Positions 1 through 7,712 of a DNA stretch of 64,000 nucleotides are shown here, in pieces; positions within the stretch are counted from its first letter, which is position 1; the number at the start of each line of letters is the position of its first letter. The DNA comes from JABDIP01 sp965237625 (GTDB lineage Bacteria; Pseudomonadota; Alphaproteobacteria; DSM-16000; Inquilinaceae): positions 93,060-157,059 of the forward strand of contig CBDEGD010000025.1 of assembly GCA_965237625.1 (NCBI GenBank). The letters run 5' to 3'. Under the pieces are notes generated by a model, which ran no database searches, was not told the origin of the DNA, and saw nothing but the letters and a program-made list of their open reading frames with translations. Both the position numbers and the translations under genes were made by a program.

Positions 1-409
1 GCACCCGACCGACGGGGCTGTCCTGCTGGTGCGGCGGCAGCACCAGTGGGTCGGTGGTGATCAGGTCGGCCTTCGGCCCCCTGGCGGCGAAGGCGAAGGG
101 ATGGCGGCCGCGCCGGGCGGATGGCAGGCGCCAGAAGATATCGGCGACGATGCCAAGATTGGGCGCGGCCGGGGTGGTAGCCGGATCGAAGGGCTGGTCG
201 TCATCGCCGGTCCATGACGGCATGACCAGCGTGCCTTCCGACCCGAGGGCGTGGACAAGCGCCTCGATCAACCCAGCCGGCCCCCGTTCGATGGGGCGCG
301 TGGCGCGGAATGACGTATGCACCAGCAGCACATCGCCCTTATGTACACCCAGCGCATTAAGCTGGGCGACTATCTCCAGAATCGAGACCTCATCGCGGGA
401 CACTGGCAT
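1..409 (-). CDS. AAC(3)-family N-acetyltransferase, C-terminus cut by window edge
   Basis: The minus strand reads MPVSRDEVSILEIVAQL from an ATG at 409 and stays open to the window edge, giving 136 residues of the N-terminal part. Family hallmarks are VLLVHTSFRAT (about residues 27-37), a GLIEALVHALGSEGTLVMPSW stretch, and further on HPFAFAARGP and LPPHQQDSPVGR. Members transfer acetyl from acetyl-CoA to the 3-amino group of aminoglycosides, but many chromosomal relatives act on other amines, so resistance should not be assumed. It starts 43 bp after the stop of the FetB-like gene on the same strand and may be co-transcribed. The ribosome-binding site is weak. The acetyl-CoA-binding C-terminal part is not visible. 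Confidence 0.82.
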   Translation of the reverse strand, partial: MPVSRDEVSILEIVAQLNALGVHKGDVLLVHTSFRATRPIERGPAGLIEALVHALGSEGTLVMPSWTGDDDQPFDPATTPAAPNLGIVADIFWRLPSARRGRHPFAFAARGPKADLITTDPLVLPPHQQDSPVGRV

Positions 410-452
410 CCTGTCAGGCTATCGGCCAGCGTGGCCATCTGAAAGTCATGTC

Positions 453-1274
453 CTACCCCCGCGCCGGCGCGATGCGGTCCAGCCGCAGGCGATGGCGGTG
501 GTCGGTGATGCGGTAGACGCCGCCGATGACGGCGGCGAGCGCGCCGAGGCCGGTGCCGCCGGCGATCAGGAACATGATCAGCAGCTGGTATTTGACCGCC
601 TCGGCCGGATCGACGCCGGCCAGGATCTGGCCGGTCATCATGCCGGGCAGCGCCACCAGACCGGTCGCCGCCATGGCGTTGACGATCGGCATGAGGGCGC
701 TGCGCATGGCCGAGCGGGTCACCGGCAAAAGCGCCTGGGTCCGGGTGGCGCCGAGGCAGAGCTGGGCCTCGATGCCGTTGCGATCGCGCGCGGCCGACGT
801 GGTCAGCGTGTGCAGGCCCAGGCTGATCCCGGTCATGGTGTTGCCCAGCACCATGCCCAGGAGCGGCAGGGCATAACGCGGGTGGTACCACGGGTCCGGC
901 GACACCTGGGTGGCCAGGGCGAACACCGTCACCAGTGTGGCCGAAATCAGCATGCAGCCGGTGCCCAGCCCATAGGACCAGATACCGGCCAGCGGCCTTT
1001 CCTGGCGGGCGACGATTTCGCGGCCGGCGAACAGCACCATGGTCAGGGCCGCCAGCCCGGTCCACAGCGGCGAGACCAGGGAGAACAGGGTGGTCAGCAC
1101 CAGCCCGACCAGGAACAGCTGCACCACCATGCGGGCCGTGGCGATCAGGAGCTGCCGTTCCAGATTCAAGCGCAGGACCAGGGACAGCCCGCCATTAAGC
1201 AGGACCAGCAGCGCCGCCAGGGCCAGATCGGCGAATTCGAGCGCAATGTATCCGGGGGTCTCGCCTACCGGCAT
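453..1274 (-). CDS. fetB: FetB-like ABC transporter permease (UPF0014)
   Basis: A 273-residue inner-membrane protein with about seven hydrophobic segments. It matches the FetB/YbbM family: an ARMVVQLFLVGLVL helix, LPLLGMVLGNTMTGISLGL, a cytoplasmic coupling stretch with EAQLCLGATRTQA, and LPGMMTGQILAGVDP. In E. coli the FetAB pair is implicated in iron export and oxidative-stress resistance; the substrate here is inferred. The start overlaps the end of the ATPase gene by 10 bp, so the two are translationally coupled. Length is normal for the family (about 260). Confidence 0.9.
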   Translation of the reverse strand: MPVGETPGYIALEFADLALAALLVLLNGGLSLVLRLNLERQLLIATARMVVQLFLVGLVLTTLFSLVSPLWTGLAALTMVLFAGREIVARQERPLAGIWSYGLGTGCMLISATLVTVFALATQVSPDPWYHPRYALPLLGMVLGNTMTGISLGLHTLTTSAARDRNGIEAQLCLGATRTQALLPVTRSAMRSALMPIVNAMAATGLVALPGMMTGQILAGVDPAEAVKYQLLIMFLIAGGTGLGALAAVIGGVYRITDHRHRLRLDRIAPARG

Positions 1275-1900
1275 TGACCGTTCTCGATAGTCATCTGCCG
1301 GGTCGCAACCCGCTCGGCCTGGGCGCCGTCATGGGTCACCCACACGGCGCCGGTGCCCCGATCCCGGCGGATTTCGGCGATCATGATTTCCACCGCATCG
1401 GTGGCCTCGGTGTCGAGCCCGGATGTCGGCTCGTCCAGCAGCAGGATATCCGGCTCTTGGACGAGGGCGCGGATCAACCCTAGCCTCTGGCGCTCCCCGG
1501 TCGATAGCCGTTGGACGGTCCAGCTGTCGCAGTCGACGGGGAGGCCCAGGGCTTCAACCAAAGGGCTCGCGACGCTCCAATCCGGAAAGTGCTCGCCGAC
1601 CGAGTTCGCCCACCAGCCTGGTTCGGTCGGCACGTAGGAAACCCGTTGGCGCCATTGCGGCGCCGGCATGGCCTCACGGTCCAGGGCGCCGAGGAGGACC
1701 GTGCCGGTGTTGGGGTCGAGATCGGCGACGGCGCGCAGCAACAGCGTCTTGCCGCCGCCGGACGGTCCGCGAACCGCAATGCATTCGCCATGATCGAGAG
1801 AGAGGGAGATCGGGCCGAGGCCCGGATGGGTCAGGTTTTGGACAGTCAGACGGGGATTAGGTGCCGGGCTTTCATCCGCGTCGCCTGGCACCGCGGTCAC
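1265..1900 (-). CDS. fetA: FetA-like ABC transporter ATP-binding protein
   Basis: ATPase partner of the FetB permease. Visible motifs are Walker A GPSGGGKT, the signature LSTGERQR, Walker B DILLLDEPTSGLD and the switch histidine in VWVTHDG. I chose the GTG at 1900 because it forms a GTGA overlap with the TGA of the upstream yqgE/algH gene and gives 211 residues, close to the family norm. An ATG at 1966 would add a basic, low-complexity tail (RRRRPR) lying inside the upstream gene. The order yqgE-fetA-fetB with overlapping ends implies one transcript. Confidence 0.88.
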   Translation of the reverse strand: MTAVPGDADESPAPNPRLTVQNLTHPGLGPISLSLDHGECIAVRGPSGGGKTLLLRAVADLDPNTGTVLLGALDREAMPAPQWRQRVSYVPTEPGWWANSVGEHFPDWSVASPLVEALGLPVDCDSWTVQRLSTGERQRLGLIRALVQEPDILLLDEPTSGLDTEATDAVEIMIAEIRRDRGTGAVWVTHDGAQAERVATRQMTIENGQCR

Positions 1901-2472
1901 GCGTGGCCGGCGTCGCCGGAGAGCATGGCCGGGCTGACCCCTAGCTTGGCGATCGACCGTTCCCATTTCGTGGAGAGGTCCTGATCGAACAGGATGGCGT
2001 CATCGGCCGGGGCGTGCAGCCAGCCATTGGCCTGCATCTCGCTGTCGAGCTGTCCGGCCCCCCAGCCGGCATAACCCAGCGCCAACAGATGCTGTTCCGG
2101 CCCGTCGCCGGCGGCGATGGCGCGCAGGATATCGATCGTGGCGGTCAGGCCGTACGACTCGTCGACCATCATCGTCCCTTCGCGCTGAAATTCGCCGCTA
2201 TGCAGAACGAAGCCCCGGCCGGATTCGACCGGGCCGCCGAAATGGATCAGCTGATCCTCGATGGGGCCCTTGGTCTCGATTTCCAGCTGTTCAAGAAGAT
2301 CGGCGAAGGTGATCTGCGGCATCGGCTTATTGACGACGAGGCCCATTGCGCCCTGCTCGCTGTGGGCGCACAGATAGATGACGGTGCGCGCGAAACGGGG
2401 ATCGGCCATGCCCGGCATGGCGATCAGCAGGTTGCCCGTCAGATATCCTGACCCGTCCATTTCGTCGAACAT
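1897..2472 (-). CDS. YqgE/AlgH family protein (DUF179)
   Basis: A 191-residue cytosolic protein of the YqgE/AlgH family: GYLTGNLLIAMPGMADPRFARTV at the N-terminus, GAMGLVVNKPMPQ, HFGGPVESGRGFVLHS and LGYAGWGAGQLDSE. The family is widespread in proteobacteria and its molecular function is not firmly established. It is the first gene of an apparent three-gene transcript with fetAB. A direct repeat resembling a Pho box lies 65-82 bp upstream of the ATG (separate entry). The first ATG gives the expected length. Confidence 0.93.
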   Translation of the reverse strand: MFDEMDGSGYLTGNLLIAMPGMADPRFARTVIYLCAHSEQGAMGLVVNKPMPQITFADLLEQLEIETKGPIEDQLIHFGGPVESGRGFVLHSGEFQREGTMMVDESYGLTATIDILRAIAAGDGPEQHLLALGYAGWGAGQLDSEMQANGWLHAPADDAILFDQDLSTKWERSIAKLGVSPAMLSGDAGHA

Positions 2473-2536
2473 GATAACGTGGTGCCTCGTTCGTGGCCCT
2501 TTTGTCCAGGGTCTACCGTTCGGCTAACACCATCTC

Positions 2537-2554
2537 CTGACGGAATTGTGACAG
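2537..2554 (-). promoter_or_regulatory. Pho-box-like direct repeat upstream of yqgE
   Basis: On the minus strand CTGTCAC-AATT-CCGTCAG forms two 7-bp half sites spaced by 4 bp, as in PhoB boxes (consensus CTGTCAT-N4-CTGTCAT). It sits about 70 bp before the yqgE start. The same 11-bp unit (CTGTMACAATY) occurs 75-85 bp before both phoX-like starts. Regulation by PhoB is inference. Confidence 0.35.
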
Positions 2555-2655
2555 CAAACCCAGGATGAGCATAAATATATATCAGGTCTGGATTAATAGA
2601 CTGTCTGGCCTCACATGGCTTTGATGACCGCAAATTGCGCGGAAAGGCTCGACCG

Positions 2656-4782
2656 ATGATCCGGTCCCGAATCCTAGGAACGATGATGGCAGCGGCGATC
2701 GGCGCTGTCATGTCCGTTGCCTGGGGCGGCGCGGCCGAGGCGGCGCGCAGCAGCTGGGCATCGCAAGAGCTTCTGCCGGGTGAGTTCGTCAATGCGCGAC
2801 TGATCGCCTCAGCCGAAGGGGTTGGCGATCTGGAGACCATTCCCGCCGGGCTGCACATCCGGCTTCCGGAAGGCTGGAAAACCTATTGGCGGTCCCCGGG
2901 CGAGGCCGGCCTGCCGCCGGCGGTCGACTGGACCGGGTCGCGGAATGCCGATGTGCGGTTCGACTGGCCGGCGCCCCACCGCTTCACCCTGTTTGGCATC
3001 GATACCTTTGGCTATGACGATGAGGTGGTGTTCCCGTTGGCGGTGACGCCGCGGGAGATCGGACAGCCGGTGTCGCTGGCGGGACGGCTCGATCTGCTGG
3101 TGTGCAGCGATATCTGCGTGCCGGCGCAGTTCGACCTGTCTCTTGAGTTGCCGGCCGGATCCGCGAACGTGGACCCGCGGATCGCCAATCTGATCGACCG
3201 GTTCGCCTCGATCGTCCCGGAAGATGGCGTTGCCGCCGGGCTGTCCATCGATGGGGTGACGGCGACCGATGCCCTGGCCGAAAGCCTGGTGGTCCGGGCA
3301 ACGGCGCGGGAGCCGTTTGTGAACCCCGACCTATTCGTCGAGGCCGGGATCGGCTTCAGCTTCGCGGCCCCAAACATCACCTTCGAACAGGACGGCCGGC
3401 GCCTGCGCGCGGAAATCCCGTTGCTGGTGGCTCCCGGCGAGGCGGCGGCACTGACTGAATTGCCGATTACTGTGACCCTGATCGACGGCGGTCGGACGCT
3501 GGAATGGTCGGGGACGACATCGGCGGAACTGGCCGGTGGGAATGCGCCGACCGACGCCGCCGGGTTTGCCGTCATATTGCTGTTGGCGGTACTGGGTGGG
3601 TTCATCCTGAACCTTATGCCCTGTGTGCTGCCGGTGCTGTCTTTGAAGCTGGTGTCCGTGCTCGGGCATGGCGGCGGCTCGCCGCGCGCCGTGCGAATGG
3701 GCTTCCTGGCCACCGCCGCCGGCATCGTCGCTTCTTTCATGGTCCTGGCCGGCGTCGCCACGGCGGCCAAGCTGGCCGGCGGTGCGGTTGGATGGGGCAT
3801 TCAGTTCCAGCAGCCGGTGTTCCTGATCGCGATGATCGTGATCATCACCGCTTTCGCCTGCAATTTGCTCGGCTTCTTTGAGATTCTGCTCCCCTCGGCG
3901 GCCGGCGACGCGGCCTTGAAGGCCGGGGACGGGAATAACCTTGCCGGACATTTCGGGACCGGGGCTTTCGCGACCCTGCTGGCCACCCCTTGCTCGGCGC
4001 CGTTTCTGGGGACCGCCGTTGGATTTGCCCTGTCGCGCGGACCGCTGGAGATTTTTGCGGTGTTCCTGGCGCTGGGAATCGGCTTGGCGCTGCCCTATCT
4101 GGCGGTCGCCGCGGCACCGCGGCTGGCGACCATGCTGCCCAGGCCGGGCCCGTGGATCATTACTATGAAGCGGGTTTTGAGCGGCGCCCTGATCGCCACG
4201 GCGCTTTGGCTACTCAGCGTGCTGCTGGTGCAGTCCGGCGCTATCGCGGCGGCGCTGATCGGCCTGCTTATGCTGGGCATGGGTTTCAGCCTGTGGCGGC
4301 GTAAGGCGCTTACCGGCGATGCCCGGCTTGCCGGGGGCATTGCCGCGGTCGTGCTGGCCATTGCCGCTTTCCTGGCGCCGCTGCCGTTCGACGCCGCCCA
4401 ATCCGGTCCTTCCGATCCTGCGGTCGAAATGGACTGGGTTGTCTTCGATCGTTCGGCGATCGGTGGGCTTGTGGCCGGCGGGCAGGTGGTCTTTGTCGAT
4501 GTGACCGCCGATTGGTGTCTCACTTGCCAGGCCAACAAGCAGTTGGTGCTGCAACGTGGCGCCGTTGCCGAGCGGCTGGGCGCCGAGGATGTCGTGCCGA
4601 TGCAGGCCGACTGGACCCTGCCGGACGATGCCATTGCCAATTTCCTGGCGAGCTATGGTCGCTACGGCATTCCGTTCTATGTCGTCTATGGTCCTGGCGC
4701 GCCGGACGGGTTGATCCTGCCTGAATTGTTGTCCAGCGACATCGTGCTGGATGCGGTCGAGCAGGCTAGGCACGCGGGCTAG
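2656..4782 (+). CDS. DsbD/ScsB-like protein-disulfide reductase
   Basis: A 708-residue inner-membrane thiol-disulfide reductase that would carry electrons from cytoplasmic thioredoxin to periplasmic partners. In order: a signal peptide (about residues 1-30, ending GGAAEA); a DsbC-like/alpha periplasmic domain to about 300 with VCSDICVPA; a membrane domain of about eight helices with the redox cysteines in LNLMPCVLPVLSL and ATPCSAPFLGT; and a C-terminal thioredoxin-like domain with WCLTCQ. This is the ScsB-type layout rather than classical short DsbD. I chose the ATG at 2656, preceded by GGAAAGG, over a TTG at 2635. It is divergent from the yqgE operon and about 100 bp upstream of the peroxiredoxin gene. 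Confidence 0.9.
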   Translation: MIRSRILGTMMAAAIGAVMSVAWGGAAEAARSSWASQELLPGEFVNARLIASAEGVGDLETIPAGLHIRLPEGWKTYWRSPGEAGLPPAVDWTGSRNADVRFDWPAPHRFTLFGIDTFGYDDEVVFPLAVTPREIGQPVSLAGRLDLLVCSDICVPAQFDLSLELPAGSANVDPRIANLIDRFASIVPEDGVAAGLSIDGVTATDALAESLVVRATAREPFVNPDLFVEAGIGFSFAAPNITFEQDGRRLRAEIPLLVAPGEAAALTELPITVTLIDGGRTLEWSGTTSAELAGGNAPTDAAGFAVILLLAVLGGFILNLMPCVLPVLSLKLVSVLGHGGGSPRAVRMGFLATAAGIVASFMVLAGVATAAKLAGGAVGWGIQFQQPVFLIAMIVIITAFACNLLGFFEILLPSAAGDAALKAGDGNNLAGHFGTGAFATLLATPCSAPFLGTAVGFALSRGPLEIFAVFLALGIGLALPYLAVAAAPRLATMLPRPGPWIITMKRVLSGALIATALWLLSVLLVQSGAIAAALIGLLMLGMGFSLWRRKALTGDARLAGGIAAVVLAIAAFLAPLPFDAAQSGPSDPAVEMDWVVFDRSAIGGLVAGGQVVFVDVTADWCLTCQANKQLVLQRGAVAERLGAEDVVPMQADWTLPDDAIANFLASYGRYGIPFYVVYGPGAPDGLILPELLSSDIVLDAVEQARHAG

Positions 4783-4881
4783 CCGCAAGTAGACTTCGCA
4801 TTCTTCGGGGACGCGATGCTGGCGGGCCGGCGATCGCGACTTCCCGTCACGGACAACCATACGCACAAGGGGATGGATCGC

Positions 4882-5364
4882 ATGTCGATCAAGGTTGGCG
4901 ACAAGATGCCGTCGGTCGAGGTGAAACACCTGACCGTCGATGGCATGGATCAGATGAGCACGGACGAGATTTTCGCCGGCAAGAAGGTGGTCCTGTTCGC
5001 CGTGCCGGGCGCCTATACGCCGACCTGCACGGCGCAGCACCTGCCGGGCTTCCAAAGCAGGGCGGAGGCGCTGAAGGCGAAAGGCGTCGACACCATCGTG
5101 TGCATGGCGGTCAACGACCCCTTTGTCATGAAGGCCTGGGGCGAAAGCGTTGGTGTTCGCGGCGAGGTCGTGCTGTTCCCCGACGGCAATGCGGAGCTGA
5201 CGAAGGCGCTGGGCTTGGAGCTCGACGGCAGCGGCGTCGGTCTCGGCCTGCGCTCGCAACGTTTTGCCATGATCGTCGACGACGGCACGGTCACCTATCT
5301 GGCGGTTGAAGAGGGGACGGGCCTGGATGTCGCCAGCGCGGAGAAGGTATTGGAGGCGCTGTAG
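4882..5364 (+). CDS. Peroxiredoxin, Prx5 family
   Basis: A 160-residue thiol peroxidase that reduces H2O2 and organic peroxides. The peroxidatic cysteine is in PGAYTPTCTAQHLPGF (around residue 50). A second cysteine lies in IVCMAVND, and the conserved arginine region is LRSQRFAMIVDDG. I use the ATG at 4882, spaced correctly from AAGGGGA; the ATG at 4873 is too close to it. In many alphaproteobacteria a Prx of this type sits beside ispH-thrB-rnhA; here two phoX genes separate them. A strong terminator follows directly. Confidence 0.92.
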   Translation: MSIKVGDKMPSVEVKHLTVDGMDQMSTDEIFAGKKVVLFAVPGAYTPTCTAQHLPGFQSRAEALKAKGVDTIVCMAVNDPFVMKAWGESVGVRGEVVLFPDGNAELTKALGLELDGSGVGLGLRSQRFAMIVDDGTVTYLAVEEGTGLDVASAEKVLEAL

Positions 5365-5393
5365 TCTCCGACGAACCGCTGGACAAAATAGAA

Positions 5394-5425
5394 ACCCTCC
5401 CCGGTCCGACCGGGGAGGGTTTTTT
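5394..5425 (+). terminator. Rho-independent terminator after the peroxiredoxin gene
   Basis: A perfect 12-bp stem ACCCTCCCCGGT / ACCGGGGAGGGT with a 3-base loop CCG is followed by six T. It lies 30 bp after the Prx stop and 22 bp before the convergent phoX stop, and an A-rich left flank may let it serve both directions. Confidence 0.93.
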
Positions 5426-5446
5426 GATTGGGCCGTACCGACGGCG

Positions 5447-7441
5447 TTAGCCGATCGGGCCGCCGTCGTCTTTGGTGATCACCAGCACCGACGGACGTGG
5501 CGGCATGTCATCCTTGAAGTCCGGCCAGCGGGTCGCCGGGTCCTCGAAGGTCGATGACCGCTCGAAGCCCGGATAGTCCTTCGTGCCGTCGGTCGCCACA
5601 TGCTGCACGGCGACGAACAGCGCGGTGTCGTCCGGGGTGAAGACCGGACCGCACATCTCCGCGCCGATCGGAACCCGGAAGAACATCTTGCCGGTACCGC
5701 GCAGATCGCCCTCGGTCTCCAGCGCCCAGACGCCATCGGCGGTGCCGCTGCGGCTCCACGCGCTGCCCTGGTCGGTGGTGATCCACAGCCGGCCGCGATG
5801 GTCGACCGCCGAGTTGTCGGGAGACGCGAACCAGCCGTTTTCGCTGGTCGCCGGGTTCCACATCGCCCCGACCTCCGCCACCGAAGGATCGCCGCACTGG
5901 ACCAGGATGTCCCAGTCATAGGTCAGCGCGCCGTGGTCGCCATTCGGCGGCGACAGCTCGACGATATGGCCGAACCGGCTTTCCGCCCGCGGGTTCGCCG
6001 CGTCGACCTGATCAGCCTTGCGCCGGCTGTTGTTGGTCAGCATGACGTAGACCTTGTTGGTCACCGGGTTCGGCTGCACGTCTTCCGGCCGGTCCATCGG
6101 CGTGGCGCCGAGAAGATCGGCGGCAACGCGCGTTTCGATCAACACTTCGGCCTGGCTGTTGAAGCCGTTCTCCGGCGTCAGCGGGCCCGTGCCGAAGACC
6201 AGCGGCATCCACCCCACCGTGCCGTCATCGTTGAACCTGGCGACGAACAGCGTACCGCTGTCGAGCAGGTTCATGTTGGCCGCGCGGTCGTTCGGATCGA
6301 AGCGACCATGGGTGACGAACTTGTAGAGATAGTCGAAACGCTGGTCGTCGCCCAGATAGACGACCACCCGGCCATCGCCATTGACGATGCTTTCCGCGCC
6401 CTCGTGCTTGAAGCGGCCCAGCGCCGTGCGCTTGATCGGCGTCGAGTTCGGATCCAGCGGATCGGTCTCGACCACCCAGCCGAACCGGTTCGGCTCGTTG
6501 GGTTCCTGACTCACATCGAAGCGCTTGTGGAAGGTGCCCCAGGTATACCAGCCGCCGGCGACGCCATAGCGGTCATGGTTGCGCTTCTCTGGGCCATCCG
6601 GCGCCTCGCCCAGGAAGTAGCCGTGGAAATTCTCCTCGCCGGACACATAGGTGCCCCACGGTGTAATACCGCCGGCGCAATTGTTGAGCATGCCGATGAC
6701 CCGGGTGCCGCTCGGGTCGACCGAGGTCTTCAGCCGATCATGGCCGGCAGCCGGACCGGACAATTCCATCTCGGTGCTCAGCATGGTGATGCGCCGGGCA
6801 TACTGGCTATCGGGGACGACTGCCCATTTGCCATTGCCGTCGCGCTGGACCTCGACGATCGAACCGCCATGGGCAGCCATCTCGATATCCACCAGTTCCT
6901 TTGTCATGCCGGAGAATTCGGCGTCGCCGTCCTGCTTGCCGAGGCCAGGGAACATGACCTCCTCATTGGTGTATTCGTGGTTGATGCACAGCAGGCCGTG
7001 ATCGGGATTGTCCGACCCGACAGGCAGTCCGACATAGCCGATATAGTCGTTGTTGTAGCCGAACTGCTGTTCCTGGGCGGCAGCACTCTGGTTCATCGGA
7101 TCGAATGCCGGCGCGCCCGGCAGTAATGGGTCGCCCCAACGGATCAGCACATCAGCGTTGTAGCCCGGCGCGACGTGATGGGTCTCGTCGACGCCATGGG
7201 CGATTTCGTCAAACTGGAACGTCGCTGCGGCCTGCGCCGGCTTCGACGCCAACAGGGTCGATCCGAAGGTCGCGGTCACCGCCGAGACGGCGAGCGCTCC
7301 GCGCATCACATCGCGACGCCCGAACCGGGTGTTGATCACATCGCCCATAGTAGGTTCGGACGATCTGCTGGTCGGCACGTCGTCGGATGCGTCATACGCC
7401 TCGCTGCGCGAGGAATAGCTGTCTTTCCAATCTTTATTCAT
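5447..7441 (-). CDS. PhoX family phosphatase (first copy), Tat-exported
   Basis: A 664-residue protein of the PhoX/DUF839 family, periplasmic metal-dependent phosphatases that release phosphate from organic esters. A Tat signal follows a polar leader of about 40 residues: RRDVMRGALAVSAVTATFG with cleavage near KPAQA. Family motifs are GYNNDYIGY, LLCINHEYTNEE, NCAGGITPWGTYVSGEEN, FKHEGAESI, GRVVVYLGDDQRFDYLYKF and NPVTNKVYVMLTNNSRR. The ATG at 7441 has an AGGGAGG site. It lies downstream of a second, related phoX-like gene on the same strand (270-bp gap), so the pair probably arose by duplication. An 11-bp Pho-box-like unit lies 80 bp upstream. Confidence 0.93.
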   Translation of the reverse strand: MNKDWKDSYSSRSEAYDASDDVPTSRSSEPTMGDVINTRFGRRDVMRGALAVSAVTATFGSTLLASKPAQAAATFQFDEIAHGVDETHHVAPGYNADVLIRWGDPLLPGAPAFDPMNQSAAAQEQQFGYNNDYIGYVGLPVGSDNPDHGLLCINHEYTNEEVMFPGLGKQDGDAEFSGMTKELVDIEMAAHGGSIVEVQRDGNGKWAVVPDSQYARRITMLSTEMELSGPAAGHDRLKTSVDPSGTRVIGMLNNCAGGITPWGTYVSGEENFHGYFLGEAPDGPEKRNHDRYGVAGGWYTWGTFHKRFDVSQEPNEPNRFGWVVETDPLDPNSTPIKRTALGRFKHEGAESIVNGDGRVVVYLGDDQRFDYLYKFVTHGRFDPNDRAANMNLLDSGTLFVARFNDDGTVGWMPLVFGTGPLTPENGFNSQAEVLIETRVAADLLGATPMDRPEDVQPNPVTNKVYVMLTNNSRRKADQVDAANPRAESRFGHIVELSPPNGDHGALTYDWDILVQCGDPSVAEVGAMWNPATSENGWFASPDNSAVDHRGRLWITTDQGSAWSRSGTADGVWALETEGDLRGTGKMFFRVPIGAEMCGPVFTPDDTALFVAVQHVATDGTKDYPGFERSSTFEDPATRWPDFKDDMPPRPSVLVITKDDGGPIG

Positions 7442-7520
7442 AGGATCCTCCCTGAGTCCTCCGGTCCATTTTTGGTCTGGGTTGCGTTGGCATGCGCGGG
7501 AACGGAGTGATTAGCGCCCC

Positions 7521-7531
7521 GATTGTTACAG
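7521..7531 (-). promoter_or_regulatory. Pho-box half-site upstream of first phoX-like gene
   Basis: Minus-strand CTGTAACAATC, one 11-bp unit resembling a PhoB half site, lies about 80 bp before the start codon at 7441. No convincing second half site sits at 11-bp spacing. It is listed because the same unit occurs at the same distance before two other genes in the window. Confidence 0.3.
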
Positions 7532-7712
7532 TTCATACCGTCAGAGTCGATGGAATGGCGTCAAAGTCTCTGACTTGGGGCTGCGGCCCGATAGCCGCCA
7601 CCTGGAACAGAGCGGCAAGCGGCATTTACCGTGCGAATTCGACTCGGCGATTCGACGATCGGTCGGTGCCGAATGCACCGACCGGTCGTGGCCGCCTTGC
7701 GATCTGGCGGTG

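Noticed and set aside
1..409. Aminoglycoside resistance determinant
   Set aside because: Membership in the AAC(3) family is clear, but many chromosomal members do not confer resistance and the C-terminus is not visible.
54..1277. 407-codon open frame on the plus strand over the acetyltransferase and fetB genes
   Set aside because: Its product is Gln/His/Arg-rich without family motifs, and it is antisense to clear genes; long antisense frames are a by-product of high GC.
5600..7126. 508-codon antisense open frame within the first phoX-like gene
   Set aside because: Composition typical of an antisense shadow; the minus-strand frame has a Tat signal and PhoX motifs.
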